Assembly (NCBI GenBank): GCA_038120765.1
Contig: JAYOMI010000003.1
Coordinates: forward strand, 1-64,000
DNA length: 64,000 nucleotides
Source of the DNA: CAXBCP01 sp038120765
GTDB taxonomy: Bacteria; Pseudomonadota; Alphaproteobacteria; MPNO01; UBA830
Reading direction: 5' to 3'
Shown here: positions 50,737 through 60,266 of the stretch, piece after piece
How the letters are laid out: each line of letters starts with the position of its first letter
How positions within the stretch are numbered: the stretch's first letter is position 1
Notes under the pieces: generated by a model
What the model was told of the DNA's origin: nothing
The model's database searches: none
The model's input: only the letters and a program-made list of their open reading frames with translations
Made by a program: the position numbers and the translations under genes

Positions 50737-52170
50737 TTACGCCGCTGTACCGCCGACCGTCAGGTTCTCGATCATCAGTGTCGGCTGGCCGACGCCGACC
50801 GGAACGCCCTGTCCGTCCTTGCCGCATGTCCCGACGCCCGGATCCAGTTTCATGTCGTTGCCGATCATCCTGACCCGGGTCAGCACGTCCGGCCCGTTGC
50901 CGATCAGGGTCGCCCCCTTGACCGGCGCGCCGATCTTGCCGTCCTCGATCAGATAGGCTTCCGAGGCGGAGAACACGAACTTGCCCGACGTGATATCGAC
51001 CTGGCCGCCGCCGAAATTGACCGCATAGAGGCCCTTTTTCACCAATTTCAGGATCTCTTCCGGGTCCTTGTCACCCGAATGCATGTAGGTATTCGTCATC
51101 CGGGGCATCGGCGCGTGGGCGAAGCTTTCGCGCCGGCCATTGCCGGTGGGCGCCATGCCCATCAGCCGGGCATTCAGGCGATCCTGCATGTAGCCGGTCA
51201 GAATGCCGTCCTCGATCAGCACCGTACTCGACGACGGGGTGCCTTCGTCGTCGATGGCGAGCGATCCGCGGCGGTCGTTCAGTGTGCCGTCATCGACGAC
51301 GGTGACGCCGGGCGCCGCGACGCGTTCGCCCATCAAACCCGAGAAAGCGCTGGTTTTCTTGCGATTGAAATCGCCCTCAAGCCCATGGCCGATGGCTTCG
51401 TGCAGCAGAATGCCGGGCCAGCCGGGGCCGAGCACGACGTCCATTTCCCCTGCCGGGGCAGAGACCGAGTCGAGATTCACCAGCGCCTGGCGATAGGCCT
51501 CGTCGATCTGCGCCTGCCATGCGTCGGGCTCTATATAGGAAGCGTAGCCGGTGCGGCCGCCGGTACCGTGGCTGCCCGCTTCCATGCGGTCGCCGTCGGC
51601 GCAGACGACCGACACATTGACCCGGACCAGCGGGCGGATGTCGCCCCGGCGGTCGCCGTCGGCGCGGATGATCTGTACCGCCTGCCATTCACCGGTGATC
51701 GATGCGGAGAACTGTACGACCCGCGGGTCGAGCGCGCGGGCATAGGCGTTCATGTCTTCCAGAAGTTTGACCTTCTGCGCGAACTCGAATTCGCCGAGGG
51801 GATTGGTATCCGTGTACAGCGTGGCATTGGTCCGCTGCGGCGAGATGTCGATCGTGCCGTCATGTCCGGCGCGCACCGCGCTGACGGTTTCCGCGGCGCG
51901 CTTTATCGCGGCTTCCGAAAGCTCGGACGCATGGGCATATCCGGTCGCTTCGCCGGAGACGCTTCTAAGACCGAAGCCCTGCGTTGTGTCGAAAGAGGCG
52001 CTTTTCAGTCGTCCGTCGTCGAAACCGAGTCCTTCCGACTGGCAATATTCGAGGAACAGCTCGCCGTCATCCGCGCCATCAAGGGCGGCGGCGACCTCCG
52101 ATTCGATTCGGGCTCGGTCCATCCCCGTGCGGTCGAAGAACAATTCGTCTGTGCTGCTGGTATCGGTCAT
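50737..52170 (-). CDS. tldD: Metalloprotease TldD
   Basis: The 477-residue zinc peptidase works with TldE/PmbA on peptides. The zinc motif HEAIGHGLEGD (HExxxH) lies in the middle, with GFDDGRLKSASFDTTQGFGLR near the start and GTCGKDGQGVPVGVGQPTL at the C-terminus. The ATG at 52170 is preferred over a TTG at 52200. It converges on the EF-hand gene and is divergent from coxB across more than 400 bp. pmbA is not in the window. Confidence 0.95.
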   Translation of the reverse strand: MTDTSSTDELFFDRTGMDRARIESEVAAALDGADDGELFLEYCQSEGLGFDDGRLKSASFDTTQGFGLRSVSGEATGYAHASELSEAAIKRAAETVSAVRAGHDGTIDISPQRTNATLYTDTNPLGEFEFAQKVKLLEDMNAYARALDPRVVQFSASITGEWQAVQIIRADGDRRGDIRPLVRVNVSVVCADGDRMEAGSHGTGGRTGYASYIEPDAWQAQIDEAYRQALVNLDSVSAPAGEMDVVLGPGWPGILLHEAIGHGLEGDFNRKKTSAFSGLMGERVAAPGVTVVDDGTLNDRRGSLAIDDEGTPSSSTVLIEDGILTGYMQDRLNARLMGMAPTGNGRRESFAHAPMPRMTNTYMHSGDKDPEEILKLVKKGLYAVNFGGGQVDITSGKFVFSASEAYLIEDGKIGAPVKGATLIGNGPDVLTRVRMIGNDMKLDPGVGTCGKDGQGVPVGVGQPTLMIENLTVGGTAA

Positions 52171-52586
52171 ATCGGGCTTTCGGTGCGGTTGAACCGTCAA
52201 TATGGGGTCTTACGCCCGTTGCGTCACCCCCCAAGACCCGATCGACGGATTCGGCGCCAAACCGCCGGATTTCAGGCAAATTCTGCGACATTAGGTCGCG
52301 AGAACCGCCGGCTGCCCGGTTTTGGTCAGTTCGGGGTCCCAAAATCGCCGGTTTTCCGCCGCTGGCGCTCTGGGGCCTGAACGGGAGAGAGCGGCCATGC
52401 GAAAATGCGACCATCTTGTTAAACCCTTGTGCGATAGGGTAGTTAACGCCCGTCGGATGGGGCTCTGATTACCTCTCACAAGGTGAAGCCGCATACGACT
52501 CTGTCGTGTGCGTTAACCATGTGTTATCACTGTACAGGCAGATCAGAGACTTGCACGACCGCCGAACTCATCAGAACGGATCTTAT
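52171..52586. other. Long divergent intergenic region between tldD and coxB
   Basis: These 416 bp hold no convincing gene. The half next to tldD is GC-rich; the half next to coxB is AT-richer with CTTGTTAAACCCTTGTGCG, GTTAACGCC and GTTAACCATGTG. It must contain the cytochrome oxidase operon promoter and a long coxB leader. A hairpin lies at 52490-52512. I see no clear FNR, RegA or other known operator. Confidence 0.5.
52490..52512 (+). promoter_or_regulatory. Hairpin in the coxB leader
   Basis: CGCATACGAC and GTCGTGTGCG pair over 10 positions (one G-T) around a TCT loop, about 75 bp before the coxB start. There is no T-run, so it is not a terminator. It may affect mRNA stability or translation. 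Confidence 0.35.
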
Positions 52587-53432
52587 ATGATGCCGATTTC
52601 AGCTAGAATTTTCCGCTTCCTCCTGATGCTTGGAACGCTGGCTCTGCCGGGCGCCGCGCTCGCAGCGCAGCCGCATCCATGGCAGACCAATTTCCAGGAA
52701 GCCGCCACGCCCCTGATGGAGCAGATCACGAGCTTTCATAACCTGCTGCTCGTCATCATCACCGTCATCACCATTTTTGTCTTGTTCCTGCTGATCTGGG
52801 TGGTCCTCAAGTTCAACGCGCGAGCGAACCCGAACCCGAGCAAAACCACGCACAACACAGCGATCGAAGTCCTTTGGACCGTCATCCCTGTTGTCATATT
52901 GGTGGTGATTGCGGTGCCGTCTTTCAAGCTCCTTTATTATTCCGACACCATTCCCGAAGCGGACATGACCATCAAGGCGACCGGCCATCAGTGGTACTGG
53001 TCCTATGAATATTCCGATCATGGCAAGTTCACGTTCGATGCGAACATGGTGGCCGACGAAGACCTGAAACCGGGCCAGCCCCGTCTGCTCGAAACAGACA
53101 ACCGGATTGTGGTGCCCGTTGATTCTGTCATTCGCGTCCAGGTAACGGCGGGCGACGTGCTGCATTCCTGGGCGATGCCGTCATTTGGCGTAAAAATCGA
53201 CGCGATCCCCGGTCGTCTGAATGAAACCTGGTTCGGGCCGGTCAAGCGGGAAGGCGTTTATTACGGGCAGTGCTCGGAACTGTGCGGGACGCGTCACGGC
53301 TTCATGCCCATCGCGGTCGAAGTCGTCTCGAAAGAGAAATTCGATGCCTGGGTTGAAAAGGCGAAGAAAGAATTCGCCGCCAATGACGACGGGCCGGCGA
53401 TCCGCATGCTTGCTCAGAACGAAACGAAATAG
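52587..53432 (+). CDS. coxB: Cytochrome c oxidase subunit II
   Basis: The 281-residue subunit has a signal sequence (FRFLLMLGTLALPGAALAAQ), two membrane segments, then a periplasmic cupredoxin domain that receives electrons from cytochrome c at the CuA centre. The CuA ligands are HSWAMP (His) and QCSELCGTRHGFM (two Cys, His, Met). WYWSYEY is the usual aromatic electron-entry patch. There is no fused haem c domain, so the oxidase is aa3 type. It is the first gene of the cox run, 17 bp ahead of coxA. Confidence 0.97.
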   Translation: MMPISARIFRFLLMLGTLALPGAALAAQPHPWQTNFQEAATPLMEQITSFHNLLLVIITVITIFVLFLLIWVVLKFNARANPNPSKTTHNTAIEVLWTVIPVVILVVIAVPSFKLLYYSDTIPEADMTIKATGHQWYWSYEYSDHGKFTFDANMVADEDLKPGQPRLLETDNRIVVPVDSVIRVQVTAGDVLHSWAMPSFGVKIDAIPGRLNETWFGPVKREGVYYGQCSELCGTRHGFMPIAVEVVSKEKFDAWVEKAKKEFAANDDGPAIRMLAQNETK

Positions 53433-53449
53433 GGTCGAGGGAGATCACC

Positions 53450-55072
53450 ATGGCTGACGCACACGCAACCCACGATCATCACGACCACCATCCCACGGGC
53501 TGGCGGCGTTACGTATATTCCACCAACCATAAAGACATCGGCACGATGTACCTCATCTTCGCAATCGTTGCGGGGGTGATTGGCGGCGCGATGTCCGTGA
53601 TCTTCCGGATCGAACTCGCTTCCCCCGGCGACGGGCTTCTCGGCGGCGACCACAATATGTACAACGTGCTTGTGACCGCTCACGGCCTTATCATGATCTT
53701 CTTCATGGTGATGCCGGCCATGATCGGCGGTTTCGGCAACTGGATTGTCCCGCTGATGATCGGAGCGCCCGACATGGCGTTCCCGCGGATGAACAATATC
53801 AGCTTCTGGCTCCTTGTCCCGGCATTCCTGCTGCTGCTTGCCTCGCCGTTTGTCGGCGGCGCGCCCGGCGGCACCGGCGTCGGCGGCGGCTGGACGATCT
53901 ATCCGCCGCTGTCATCGAAGACCGGTCAGCCCGGACCCGCGATGGACCTTGCCATCCTGGCGCTTCATCTCGCCGGTGCATCCTCCATTCTCGGTGCTGC
54001 CAACTTCATCACGACCATCTTCAACATGCGCGCGCCGGGGATGACCCTGCACAAGATGCCGCTGTTCGTCTGGTCGATCCTGGTTACCGCCTTCCTGCTT
54101 CTGCTGTCGCTGCCGGTGCTTGCGGGCGCCATCACGATGCTGCTGACGGACCGGAACTTCGGCACCGCGTTCTTCGAAGCGTCCCAGGGCGGCGATCCGG
54201 TCCTGTTCCAGCACCTGTTCTGGTTCTTCGGACATCCTGAAGTGTACATCCTGATCCTGCCCGGCTTCGGCATTATCAGCCAGATCGTATCCACGTTCTC
54301 GCGCAAGCCCGTGTTCGGCTATCTGGGCATGGCCTATGCCATGGTCTCGATCGGCGTCGTCGGCTTTATCGTGTGGGCGCATCACATGTTCACGGTGGGG
54401 ATGAGCGTCGATACCAAGGCGTATTTCACGGCAGCGACCATGGTCATCGCCGTGCCAACGGGTATCAAGATCTTCAGCTGGATTGCCACGATGTGGGGCG
54501 GATCGCTCCGTTTCACCACGCCGATGATCTGGTCGATCGGGTTCATCTTCCTGTTCACGGTCGGCGGCGTCACGGGCGTCGTGCTGGCGAATGCGGGCGT
54601 CGATCACTCGATGCACGACACCTACTACGTGGTTGCGCATTTCCACTATGTGCTGTCGCTCGGCGCCGTGTTCGCGATCTTTGCGGGCTTCTATTACTGG
54701 TTCCCCAAGATGAGCGGACGGATGCTCAGCGAGTTCTGGGGCAAGGTTCATTTCTGGGTGACCTTCGTCGGCGTCAATGTCACGTTCTTCCCGATGCATT
54801 TCGTCGGCCTGGCGGGCATGCCGCGCCGTATTCCGGATTATCCGGATGCCTATGCGGGCTGGAACATGATTGCGAGCTACGGCTCCTATATCAGCGCTTT
54901 CGGTGTGCTCATCTTCCTGTTCGTCGTGTTCAAGGCGTTGCTGTCGGGCGAGAAGGCCGCCGGCAATCCCTGGGGCGAAGGGGCCGATACGCTCGAATGG
55001 ACCCTGCCGTCTCCGCCGGACTTCCATTCGTTCGACGAACTGCCCGTAATCAAGGATGAAGGCGCCCACTAG
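53450..55072 (+). CDS. coxA: Cytochrome c oxidase subunit I
   Basis: The 540-residue core subunit has twelve membrane helices and holds haem a and the haem a3-CuB centre that reduces oxygen to water. The haem a His is in VTAHGLIMIFFMVMP, the CuB His-Tyr pair is GHPEVYILILPGFG, HHMFTVG gives further CuB ligands, and the axial haem ligands are in HFHYVLSLG. The His-rich N-terminus (HATHDHHDHH) is common in alphaproteobacteria. It is followed by ctaB at 20 bp. Confidence 0.98.
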   Translation: MADAHATHDHHDHHPTGWRRYVYSTNHKDIGTMYLIFAIVAGVIGGAMSVIFRIELASPGDGLLGGDHNMYNVLVTAHGLIMIFFMVMPAMIGGFGNWIVPLMIGAPDMAFPRMNNISFWLLVPAFLLLLASPFVGGAPGGTGVGGGWTIYPPLSSKTGQPGPAMDLAILALHLAGASSILGAANFITTIFNMRAPGMTLHKMPLFVWSILVTAFLLLLSLPVLAGAITMLLTDRNFGTAFFEASQGGDPVLFQHLFWFFGHPEVYILILPGFGIISQIVSTFSRKPVFGYLGMAYAMVSIGVVGFIVWAHHMFTVGMSVDTKAYFTAATMVIAVPTGIKIFSWIATMWGGSLRFTTPMIWSIGFIFLFTVGGVTGVVLANAGVDHSMHDTYYVVAHFHYVLSLGAVFAIFAGFYYWFPKMSGRMLSEFWGKVHFWVTFVGVNVTFFPMHFVGLAGMPRRIPDYPDAYAGWNMIASYGSYISAFGVLIFLFVVFKALLSGEKAAGNPWGEGADTLEWTLPSPPDFHSFDELPVIKDEGAH

Positions 55073-55092
55073 GGCGCCCATTAGGGGCAGAG

Positions 55093-56037
55093 ATGACTGA
55101 CCGGCCAATCAACGCGACCGGCGGCGCAACCGCCGTATCCCCAGCGCTGCGCGATGCAGCGGTGAAGGATTTCATTGCGCTGTTGAAGCCGCGTGTCATG
55201 TCGCTGGTTGTGTTTTCCGGGTTTGCCGGCCTGATGGTCGCGCCGGGAAGCATTCATCCGGTGATCGCGGCAATCGCGGTGCTGTGCATCGCCGTTGCGA
55301 CGGGGGCTTCCGGGGCCATCAATATGTGGTTCGAACGCGACCTCGATGCGAAAATGCGGCGGACCAAAAGCCGCCCGTTGCCGGCCGGCCGGATGCTGCC
55401 CGAAACGGCCCTGGAATTCGGTTGCGTCCTCGGGGCGGGATCGGTGATGGTCATGGGGCTCGGCGTGAACTGGGTGGCAGGCGCCCTGCTGGCGCTCGCG
55501 ATCGGGTTCTACGTCTTCGTGTATACGATCTGGCTGAAGCCGCGTACCCCGCAGAATATCGTGATCGGCGGCGCCGCCGGTGCGTTCCCGCCGATGATCG
55601 GGTGGGCGGCCGTCACCGGCGATGTCAGCCTCGGCAGTATCGCCCTATTTGCGCTGATATTCATGTGGACACCGCCGCATTTCTGGGCGCTTGCGCTGTA
55701 TAAATGCGAGGATTACGAGGCCGCGGGTATTCCCATGCTGCCGGTCGTCGCCGGCGTGCGGGAAACCAAGAAACAAATCCTGCTCTATACCGTATTGCTG
55801 CTGCCGGTCTCTCTCATCCCGTGGATGATCGGCACGGCTAGCATTGCCTGGGGCGCGTTGGCGGCTGCTCTCGGCATCGCCTTTATCGTTCTCGCCGTAC
55901 AGGTCTGGAAAGACCCGTCGACCAGGGCCGCGCGCAAGATGTTCCGGTTTTCGTTATGGTATCTGTTCGCGCTCTTCGGCGCGCTCGTCATCGACAATAT
56001 CGCGGTCCGACTGCTTGGGCTGACAACAGGAGCATGA
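55093..56037 (+). CDS. ctaB: Protohaem IX farnesyltransferase (haem O synthase)
   Basis: The 314-residue UbiA-superfamily membrane enzyme adds a farnesyl group to haem b, making haem O for the oxidase. The Asp motif is NMWFERDLDAKM with RTKSRPLPAG, and the second polar loop is YKCEDYEAAGIPMLP. About nine membrane helices are visible. Its stop overlaps the start of the next small gene (ATGA). It links the ispA product to haem a synthesis. Confidence 0.96.
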   Translation: MTDRPINATGGATAVSPALRDAAVKDFIALLKPRVMSLVVFSGFAGLMVAPGSIHPVIAAIAVLCIAVATGASGAINMWFERDLDAKMRRTKSRPLPAGRMLPETALEFGCVLGAGSVMVMGLGVNWVAGALLALAIGFYVFVYTIWLKPRTPQNIVIGGAAGAFPPMIGWAAVTGDVSLGSIALFALIFMWTPPHFWALALYKCEDYEAAGIPMLPVVAGVRETKKQILLYTVLLLPVSLIPWMIGTASIAWGALAAALGIAFIVLAVQVWKDPSTRAARKMFRFSLWYLFALFGALVIDNIAVRLLGLTTGA

Positions 56038-56177
56038 CGGACGTGGCAAAGAAACCCGATGACGCCCAGCGCAGACAGCGTAGCCGCAATATTGCGCTGG
56101 CCGTGGCGATCTTTGCGTTGGCAGGCTTGTTCTATGTGTTGTCCATCGTCCGCATGTCCGGCGGGAGCGCAGGCTGA
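56034..56177 (+). CDS. Small single-helix membrane protein of the cox cluster (CoxF-like)
   Basis: The 47-residue protein has a charged N-terminus (MTDVAKKPDDAQRRQRSRN) and one membrane helix (IALAVAIFALAGLFYVLSIV). It starts inside the ctaB stop codon and ends one base before ctaG. Similar small proteins lie at this place in many alphaproteobacterial cox operons and are thought to help oxidase assembly. Confidence 0.8.
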   Translation: MTDVAKKPDDAQRRQRSRNIALAVAIFALAGLFYVLSIVRMSGGSAG

Positions 56178-56178
56178 T

Positions 56179-56766
56179 ATGGCGCGTTCCCTCGCATTCC
56201 GGAACCGGCGTCTCGCACTGATTTCCTTCACCGTGGCCATCGGCATGGTGGGGGCATCCTATGCGGCTGTCCCGCTTTACGAGATTTTCTGCCAGGTCAC
56301 GGGCTATGGCGGAACCACCCAGGTCGCGGAGAGCGCGCCGGCCCGGGTACTGGAACGCAAGATGACCATTCGCTTCAACGCCGATGTCGGCAAGGCAATG
56401 CCGTGGCGGTTTGCGCCGGCACAGGACAAGGTCGAGGTCAGCGTCGGCGAACAGGGGCTTGCGTTCTATCGCGCGAAAAACCTGTCGGGCCGCACTATCA
56501 CGGGCACGGCGACATTCAATGTCACTCCGGCAAAGGCAGGCCAGTATTTCAACAAGGTTGCCTGTTTCTGCTTTACCGAGCAGGAACTGAAACCCGGCGC
56601 CGAAGTGGACATGCCGGTGACGTTCTTTGTCGATCCCGAAATCGCGAACGACCCGAACCTGAACGAAGTTACGACGATCACGCTTAGCTATACTTTTTTC
56701 GAGACGGAGCCAGATCCCGACCGCACCGTGCGGAAGGTGACGGCGTCCGGAAACACAGACGGTTAA
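56179..56766 (+). CDS. ctaG: Cytochrome c oxidase assembly protein CtaG/Cox11
   Basis: This 195-residue copper chaperone inserts CuB into subunit I. It is anchored by one N-terminal helix (LALISFTVAIGMVGASYAAVPLY), with a periplasmic immunoglobulin-like domain carrying the copper motif CFCFTEQEL and the conserved YFNKVACF. The end, ITLSYTFFETE, is typical. Intact and in the expected order. Confidence 0.96.
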   Translation: MARSLAFRNRRLALISFTVAIGMVGASYAAVPLYEIFCQVTGYGGTTQVAESAPARVLERKMTIRFNADVGKAMPWRFAPAQDKVEVSVGEQGLAFYRAKNLSGRTITGTATFNVTPAKAGQYFNKVACFCFTEQELKPGAEVDMPVTFFVDPEIANDPNLNEVTTITLSYTFFETEPDPDRTVRKVTASGNTDG

Positions 56767-56785
56767 ACAACGGAGCGGCAGCATC

Positions 56786-57616
56786 ATGGTCCCGCCATCA
56801 GACTCAGGCACCAGCGCCTCAGACTACGACTATCACGGCAACAAGCACCCTTATCACCTCGTTGATCCGAGCCCGTGGCCATTTGTGGGCTCGATGTCGG
56901 CGATGGTCATGATGATCGGCGCTGTCCTGTATATGCAGGACATTGCAAGCTGGGTCTTTATCCTCGGCCTGGTCGGTGTGCTCGGCACCATGGCCGGCTG
57001 GTTCTGGGAAGTGATCAAGGAAGCAGAGTATCGCGGTTTTCATAACCCGGTCGTCCAGGTCAGCATGCGCTACGGCATGGTGCTCTTCATCGCCTCCGAA
57101 GTGATGTTCTTCGTCGCATGGTTCTGGGCGTATTTCAACGCCTCGCTCTTCCCGACGGTTCAGATCGAGGGCCAGTGGCCGCCGCCCGGCGTGCAGACCT
57201 TCGATACGTGGGACCTTCCCTTCCTCAACACGCTTATCCTGCTGACGTCCGGCATCACGGTGACCTGGGCGCATCACGCGCTTAAGGAAGGCAACCGGAA
57301 GCATTTCCTGCAGGGGCTGCTTCTGACCATCTTCCTCGGCATCTGCTTTACCTGCGTTCAGGCGTACGAATACAGCCACGCGGCGTTCGGTTTCCGGGAC
57401 GGCATCTATTCGTCCACGTTCTACATGGCGACCGGTTTCCATGGCTTCCATGTCCTGGTGGGGACCATCTTCCTCCTCGTCTGCTACTTCCGCGGACGGG
57501 CGGGGCACTTCAAGCCCGATCATCATTTCGGGTTCGAGGCGGCCGCCTGGTACTGGCATTTCGTTGACGTGGTATGGCTCTTCCTGTTCGTCAGCATTTA
57601 CTGGTGGGGACGCTGA
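56786..57616 (+). CDS. coxC: Cytochrome c oxidase subunit III
   Basis: The 276-residue, seven-helix subunit stabilises the oxidase. It shows YHLVDPSPWPFVGS at the start, RYGMVLFIASEVMFFVAWFW, TWAHHALKEGNRK and TGFHGFHVLVGTIFLLVCY, and ends FVDVVWLFLFVSIYWWG. A strong terminator stands just after it. Confidence 0.97.
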   Translation: MVPPSDSGTSASDYDYHGNKHPYHLVDPSPWPFVGSMSAMVMMIGAVLYMQDIASWVFILGLVGVLGTMAGWFWEVIKEAEYRGFHNPVVQVSMRYGMVLFIASEVMFFVAWFWAYFNASLFPTVQIEGQWPPPGVQTFDTWDLPFLNTLILLTSGITVTWAHHALKEGNRKHFLQGLLLTIFLGICFTCVQAYEYSHAAFGFRDGIYSSTFYMATGFHGFHVLVGTIFLLVCYFRGRAGHFKPDHHFGFEAAAWYWHFVDVVWLFLFVSIYWWGR

Positions 57617-57636
57617 TCCCAGATCGAGAGAATGGC

Positions 57637-57670
57637 CGGCGGGGCGCACACAGGGTGCCCCGCCGTTTTT
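57637..57670 (+). terminator. Rho-independent terminator after coxC
   Basis: CGGCGGGGCGC pairs with GTGCCCCGCCG (11 positions, one G-T) around a 7-base loop and is followed directly by TTTTT. It ends only 4 bases before the ATG of the DUF983 gene, so it may also act as an attenuator for the genes downstream. Confidence 0.85.
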
Positions 57671-57674
57671 CTAT

Positions 57675-58058
57675 ATGACAGAGCCCCGGACCTGGCCGCG
57701 CCTCTCGCCCATGAGCACTGGCCTCGCCTGCAAATGCCCGCGCTGCGGAAAAGGCCGGTTGTTCAACGGCCTTCTTGAAATCCGGGACACCTGTTCCCAT
57801 TGCGGCCTTGATCTCACACCGCACGATACCGGCGATGGCGGGGCCGTGTTCGTCATCATGTTCCTGGGCGCGGTTACGGTTATTCTCGCACTCTGGATGG
57901 AAGCGGCCCTGGAGCCGCCGATCTGGGTCCATCTCCTCGTGTGGATCCCCGTGATCAGCATTATGTCTATCGTGCTTCTCCGGCCGTTCAAGGCCATCCT
58001 GGTCGGCCTGCACTACAAGAACCTCCGCCATAAGTACGAACGCGGCGATGACGTCTGA
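57675..58058 (+). CDS. DUF983 membrane protein
   Basis: The 127-residue protein has an N-terminal zinc ribbon (CKCPRCGKGRLF and CSHCGLDL), then two membrane helices. DUF983 genes accompany cox clusters in alphaproteobacteria. The ATG at 57675 follows directly on the T-run of the coxC terminator with no room for a ribosome site; a later ATG (57711) would keep the zinc ribbon. The 3' end overlaps surf1 by 11 bp. Confidence 0.87.
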   Translation: MTEPRTWPRLSPMSTGLACKCPRCGKGRLFNGLLEIRDTCSHCGLDLTPHDTGDGGAVFVIMFLGAVTVILALWMEAALEPPIWVHLLVWIPVISIMSIVLLRPFKAILVGLHYKNLRHKYERGDDV

Positions 58059-58764
58059 CCGCCCGCGGTTCCGGGTGAGCCTGTGGATGACCGTCTTCGC
58101 GGTCCCGAGCCTGGTGATACTGGTCGGGCTCGGCGTGTGGCAGTTGCAGCGTCTCGAATGGAAAGAAAACCTGATCGCGGACCGTCTTGAACGGATGTCC
58201 GCGCCCGCGGTCGAGTTGCGGGCCGTACCCGATGCAGGATGGCGGGCTTTTGAATTGCGGGCGGTGCGGACGCGCGGGGTTTATGTCCACGAAAAATCGC
58301 TGGAAATCACGAGCCGCACCAATAACGGCCGGCCGGGTGTCCACGTGATAACGCCGCTCGTCCTGTCGGACGGATCGGGCACAGTGCTGGTCAATCGTGG
58401 CTGGGCGCCGCCTGTCCGGGAGCGAAATCCCGCAGAGTTCCGGCGTCCTGACGGGGTCGTGCTGGTAGAGGGGTTCCTGCGTGCAGGGGCAAAGACCAGC
58501 GCGTGGGTGCCGGAGAACGAACCCGCCAAGGATATCTGGTTCTACGCCGATGCGCCCGCGATGGCGCAAGCCCGCGGTTTGGACAATGTTAAGCCATATC
58601 TCGTCGAACTCGCGCCCGGTGCGGCGGCGGGTGTGTATCCCATCCCCGGGCAGACCATCACGGCGGTGCGCAACAATCATCTGCAATACGCTGTGACCTG
58701 GTTCGGCCTTGCCGCCACGCTGGTGGTGATCTACGTCATCTTTCAGATACGTCGCCGCGATTAG
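58048..58764 (+). CDS. SURF1-family oxidase assembly protein
   Basis: The 238-residue protein has membrane helices at both ends (WMTVFAVPSLVILVGLGVWQLQRLEWK and WFGLAATLVVIYVIFQIRRRD, given here by their ends WMTVFAVPSLV and VIYVIFQIRRRD) enclosing a periplasmic domain. GVWQLQRLEWKENLI, GYHVITPL-like GVHVITPLVL, VNRGWAPP and RNNHLQYAVTWF are SURF1 marks. It helps place haem a in subunit I. It overlaps DUF983 and is 10 bp before the M32 gene. Confidence 0.94.
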   Translation: MTSDRPRFRVSLWMTVFAVPSLVILVGLGVWQLQRLEWKENLIADRLERMSAPAVELRAVPDAGWRAFELRAVRTRGVYVHEKSLEITSRTNNGRPGVHVITPLVLSDGSGTVLVNRGWAPPVRERNPAEFRRPDGVVLVEGFLRAGAKTSAWVPENEPAKDIWFYADAPAMAQARGLDNVKPYLVELAPGAAAGVYPIPGQTITAVRNNHLQYAVTWFGLAATLVVIYVIFQIRRRD

Positions 58765-58774
58765 GGAAAATCCA

Positions 58775-60259
58775 TTGTCCGCCTATCAGGAACTCGAAAA
58801 ACGCTTCAAGCGCATGGCCGCCCTCGGGGAGGCCGCGGGCATGCTGCATTGGGACATGTCGGTCCTGATGCCGTCGGGTGGAACAGCATCGCGCGTAGAG
58901 CAGTTGTCGGCCCTGAAACTGACGACCCATGAAATGAAAACCGATCCGCGCCTCGCGGAATTGCTGGATGAAGCCGAGGCAGACGCACCAGCGGAGTCAT
59001 GGCAGGCCGCCAACCTGCGCGAGATGCGTCGCAGCTGGATTCATGCGAACGCCGTGGATGCCGACCTCGTCGATGCCGCGACGCGGGCATGCTCGGCCTG
59101 CGAAATGGTCTGGCGCGAAGCCCGTCCCGCAAACGACTATGCCCGCGCGCTGCCTTATCTGGAAGAAGTGCTGAGTCTCAGCCGCCAGGAGGCCGCCGCG
59201 AAGGCCGCCGCGCTCGGCCGGTCGCCTTACGAGGCGCTGCTGGACCAGTACGAGCCCGATGGCAGTACGGCGCGGATAGATGCCCTGTTTGCGGATTTGT
59301 CGGCCTTCCTGCCCGATTTTCTGGAAACCGCCCTGTCGCGCCAGGCGGCACGGGGCGTCGGCAAACTGCCGGAAGGCCCGTTTCCCGCGGAAAAACAGCG
59401 CGGTCTCGGCGAACGGCTGATGCGCACCCTGGGATTCGATTTCGAGGCCGGGCGGCTGGATGTCAGCCTGCACCCGTTCTGCGGCGGCGTGCCGGGCGAT
59501 GTGCGTATCACGACGCGCTACACCGAGGACGATTTTACCCAGAGCCTGATGGGTGTGCTCCACGAAACCGGTCATGCGCTGTATGAAATGGGCCTACCCG
59601 ATGACTGGCGCTACCAGCCGGTCGGCGCCGCCCGCGGCATGGCCCTGCATGAGAGCCAGTCCCTGCTGATAGAGATGCAGGCCTGCCGCAGCCGGGAGTA
59701 CCTCGAATTCGCCGCCCCGCTGATGCGCGAAACCTTCGATGGCGCCGGGCCGGTTTGGGAGGCCGATAATCTGTACCGGCTGTATACCCGGGTCGATCGC
59801 AGCTTTGTCCGCGTGGACGCGGACGAGGTGACCTATCCGGCCCATGTCATCCTGCGCTACCGGCTGGAAAGCGCACTGATCGCCGGTGATCTGAAACTTG
59901 CCGACCTGCCCGGCGCCTGGAATGACGGCATGGAAGAACTGCTCGGTATCCGCCCGCCGGAAGACCGGCTCGGCTGCCTGCAGGATATTCACTGGTACGA
60001 CGGCGCCTGGGGCTATTTCCCGACCTATACGATGGGCGCGATGGCGGCGGCGCAGTTATTCGCCGCGGCGAAGGAGGCCCGGCCCGAAATACCGGAAGGT
60101 ATCTCGAAGGGCGATTTCGCACCGCTGGTCGGGTGGATGAGGGAAAATCTGCATTCAAAGGCGTCGTCGGGATCGACGGACGAACTGATGCAGGCCGCGA
60201 CGGGCAGGCCGCTCGGTACGGAAGCATTCAAGGCGCATCTGCAGGCGCGCTACGGCTGA
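58775..60259 (+). CDS. Carboxypeptidase M32 (Taq-type)
   Basis: This 494-residue metallocarboxypeptidase removes C-terminal residues. The zinc motif is HETGH (H263) in GVLHETGHALYEMGL, with the third ligand in HESQSLLIEMQ. DVRITTRYTEDDF, and the region TYPAHVILRYRLE to ADLPGAWNDGM, are also typical. It starts with TTG at 58775, with AGGGAAAA upstream. It is probably read through from surf1. Confidence 0.94.
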   Translation: MSAYQELEKRFKRMAALGEAAGMLHWDMSVLMPSGGTASRVEQLSALKLTTHEMKTDPRLAELLDEAEADAPAESWQAANLREMRRSWIHANAVDADLVDAATRACSACEMVWREARPANDYARALPYLEEVLSLSRQEAAAKAAALGRSPYEALLDQYEPDGSTARIDALFADLSAFLPDFLETALSRQAARGVGKLPEGPFPAEKQRGLGERLMRTLGFDFEAGRLDVSLHPFCGGVPGDVRITTRYTEDDFTQSLMGVLHETGHALYEMGLPDDWRYQPVGAARGMALHESQSLLIEMQACRSREYLEFAAPLMRETFDGAGPVWEADNLYRLYTRVDRSFVRVDADEVTYPAHVILRYRLESALIAGDLKLADLPGAWNDGMEELLGIRPPEDRLGCLQDIHWYDGAWGYFPTYTMGAMAAAQLFAAAKEARPEIPEGISKGDFAPLVGWMRENLHSKASSGSTDELMQAATGRPLGTEAFKAHLQARYG

Positions 60260-60266
60260 CCCCGAA

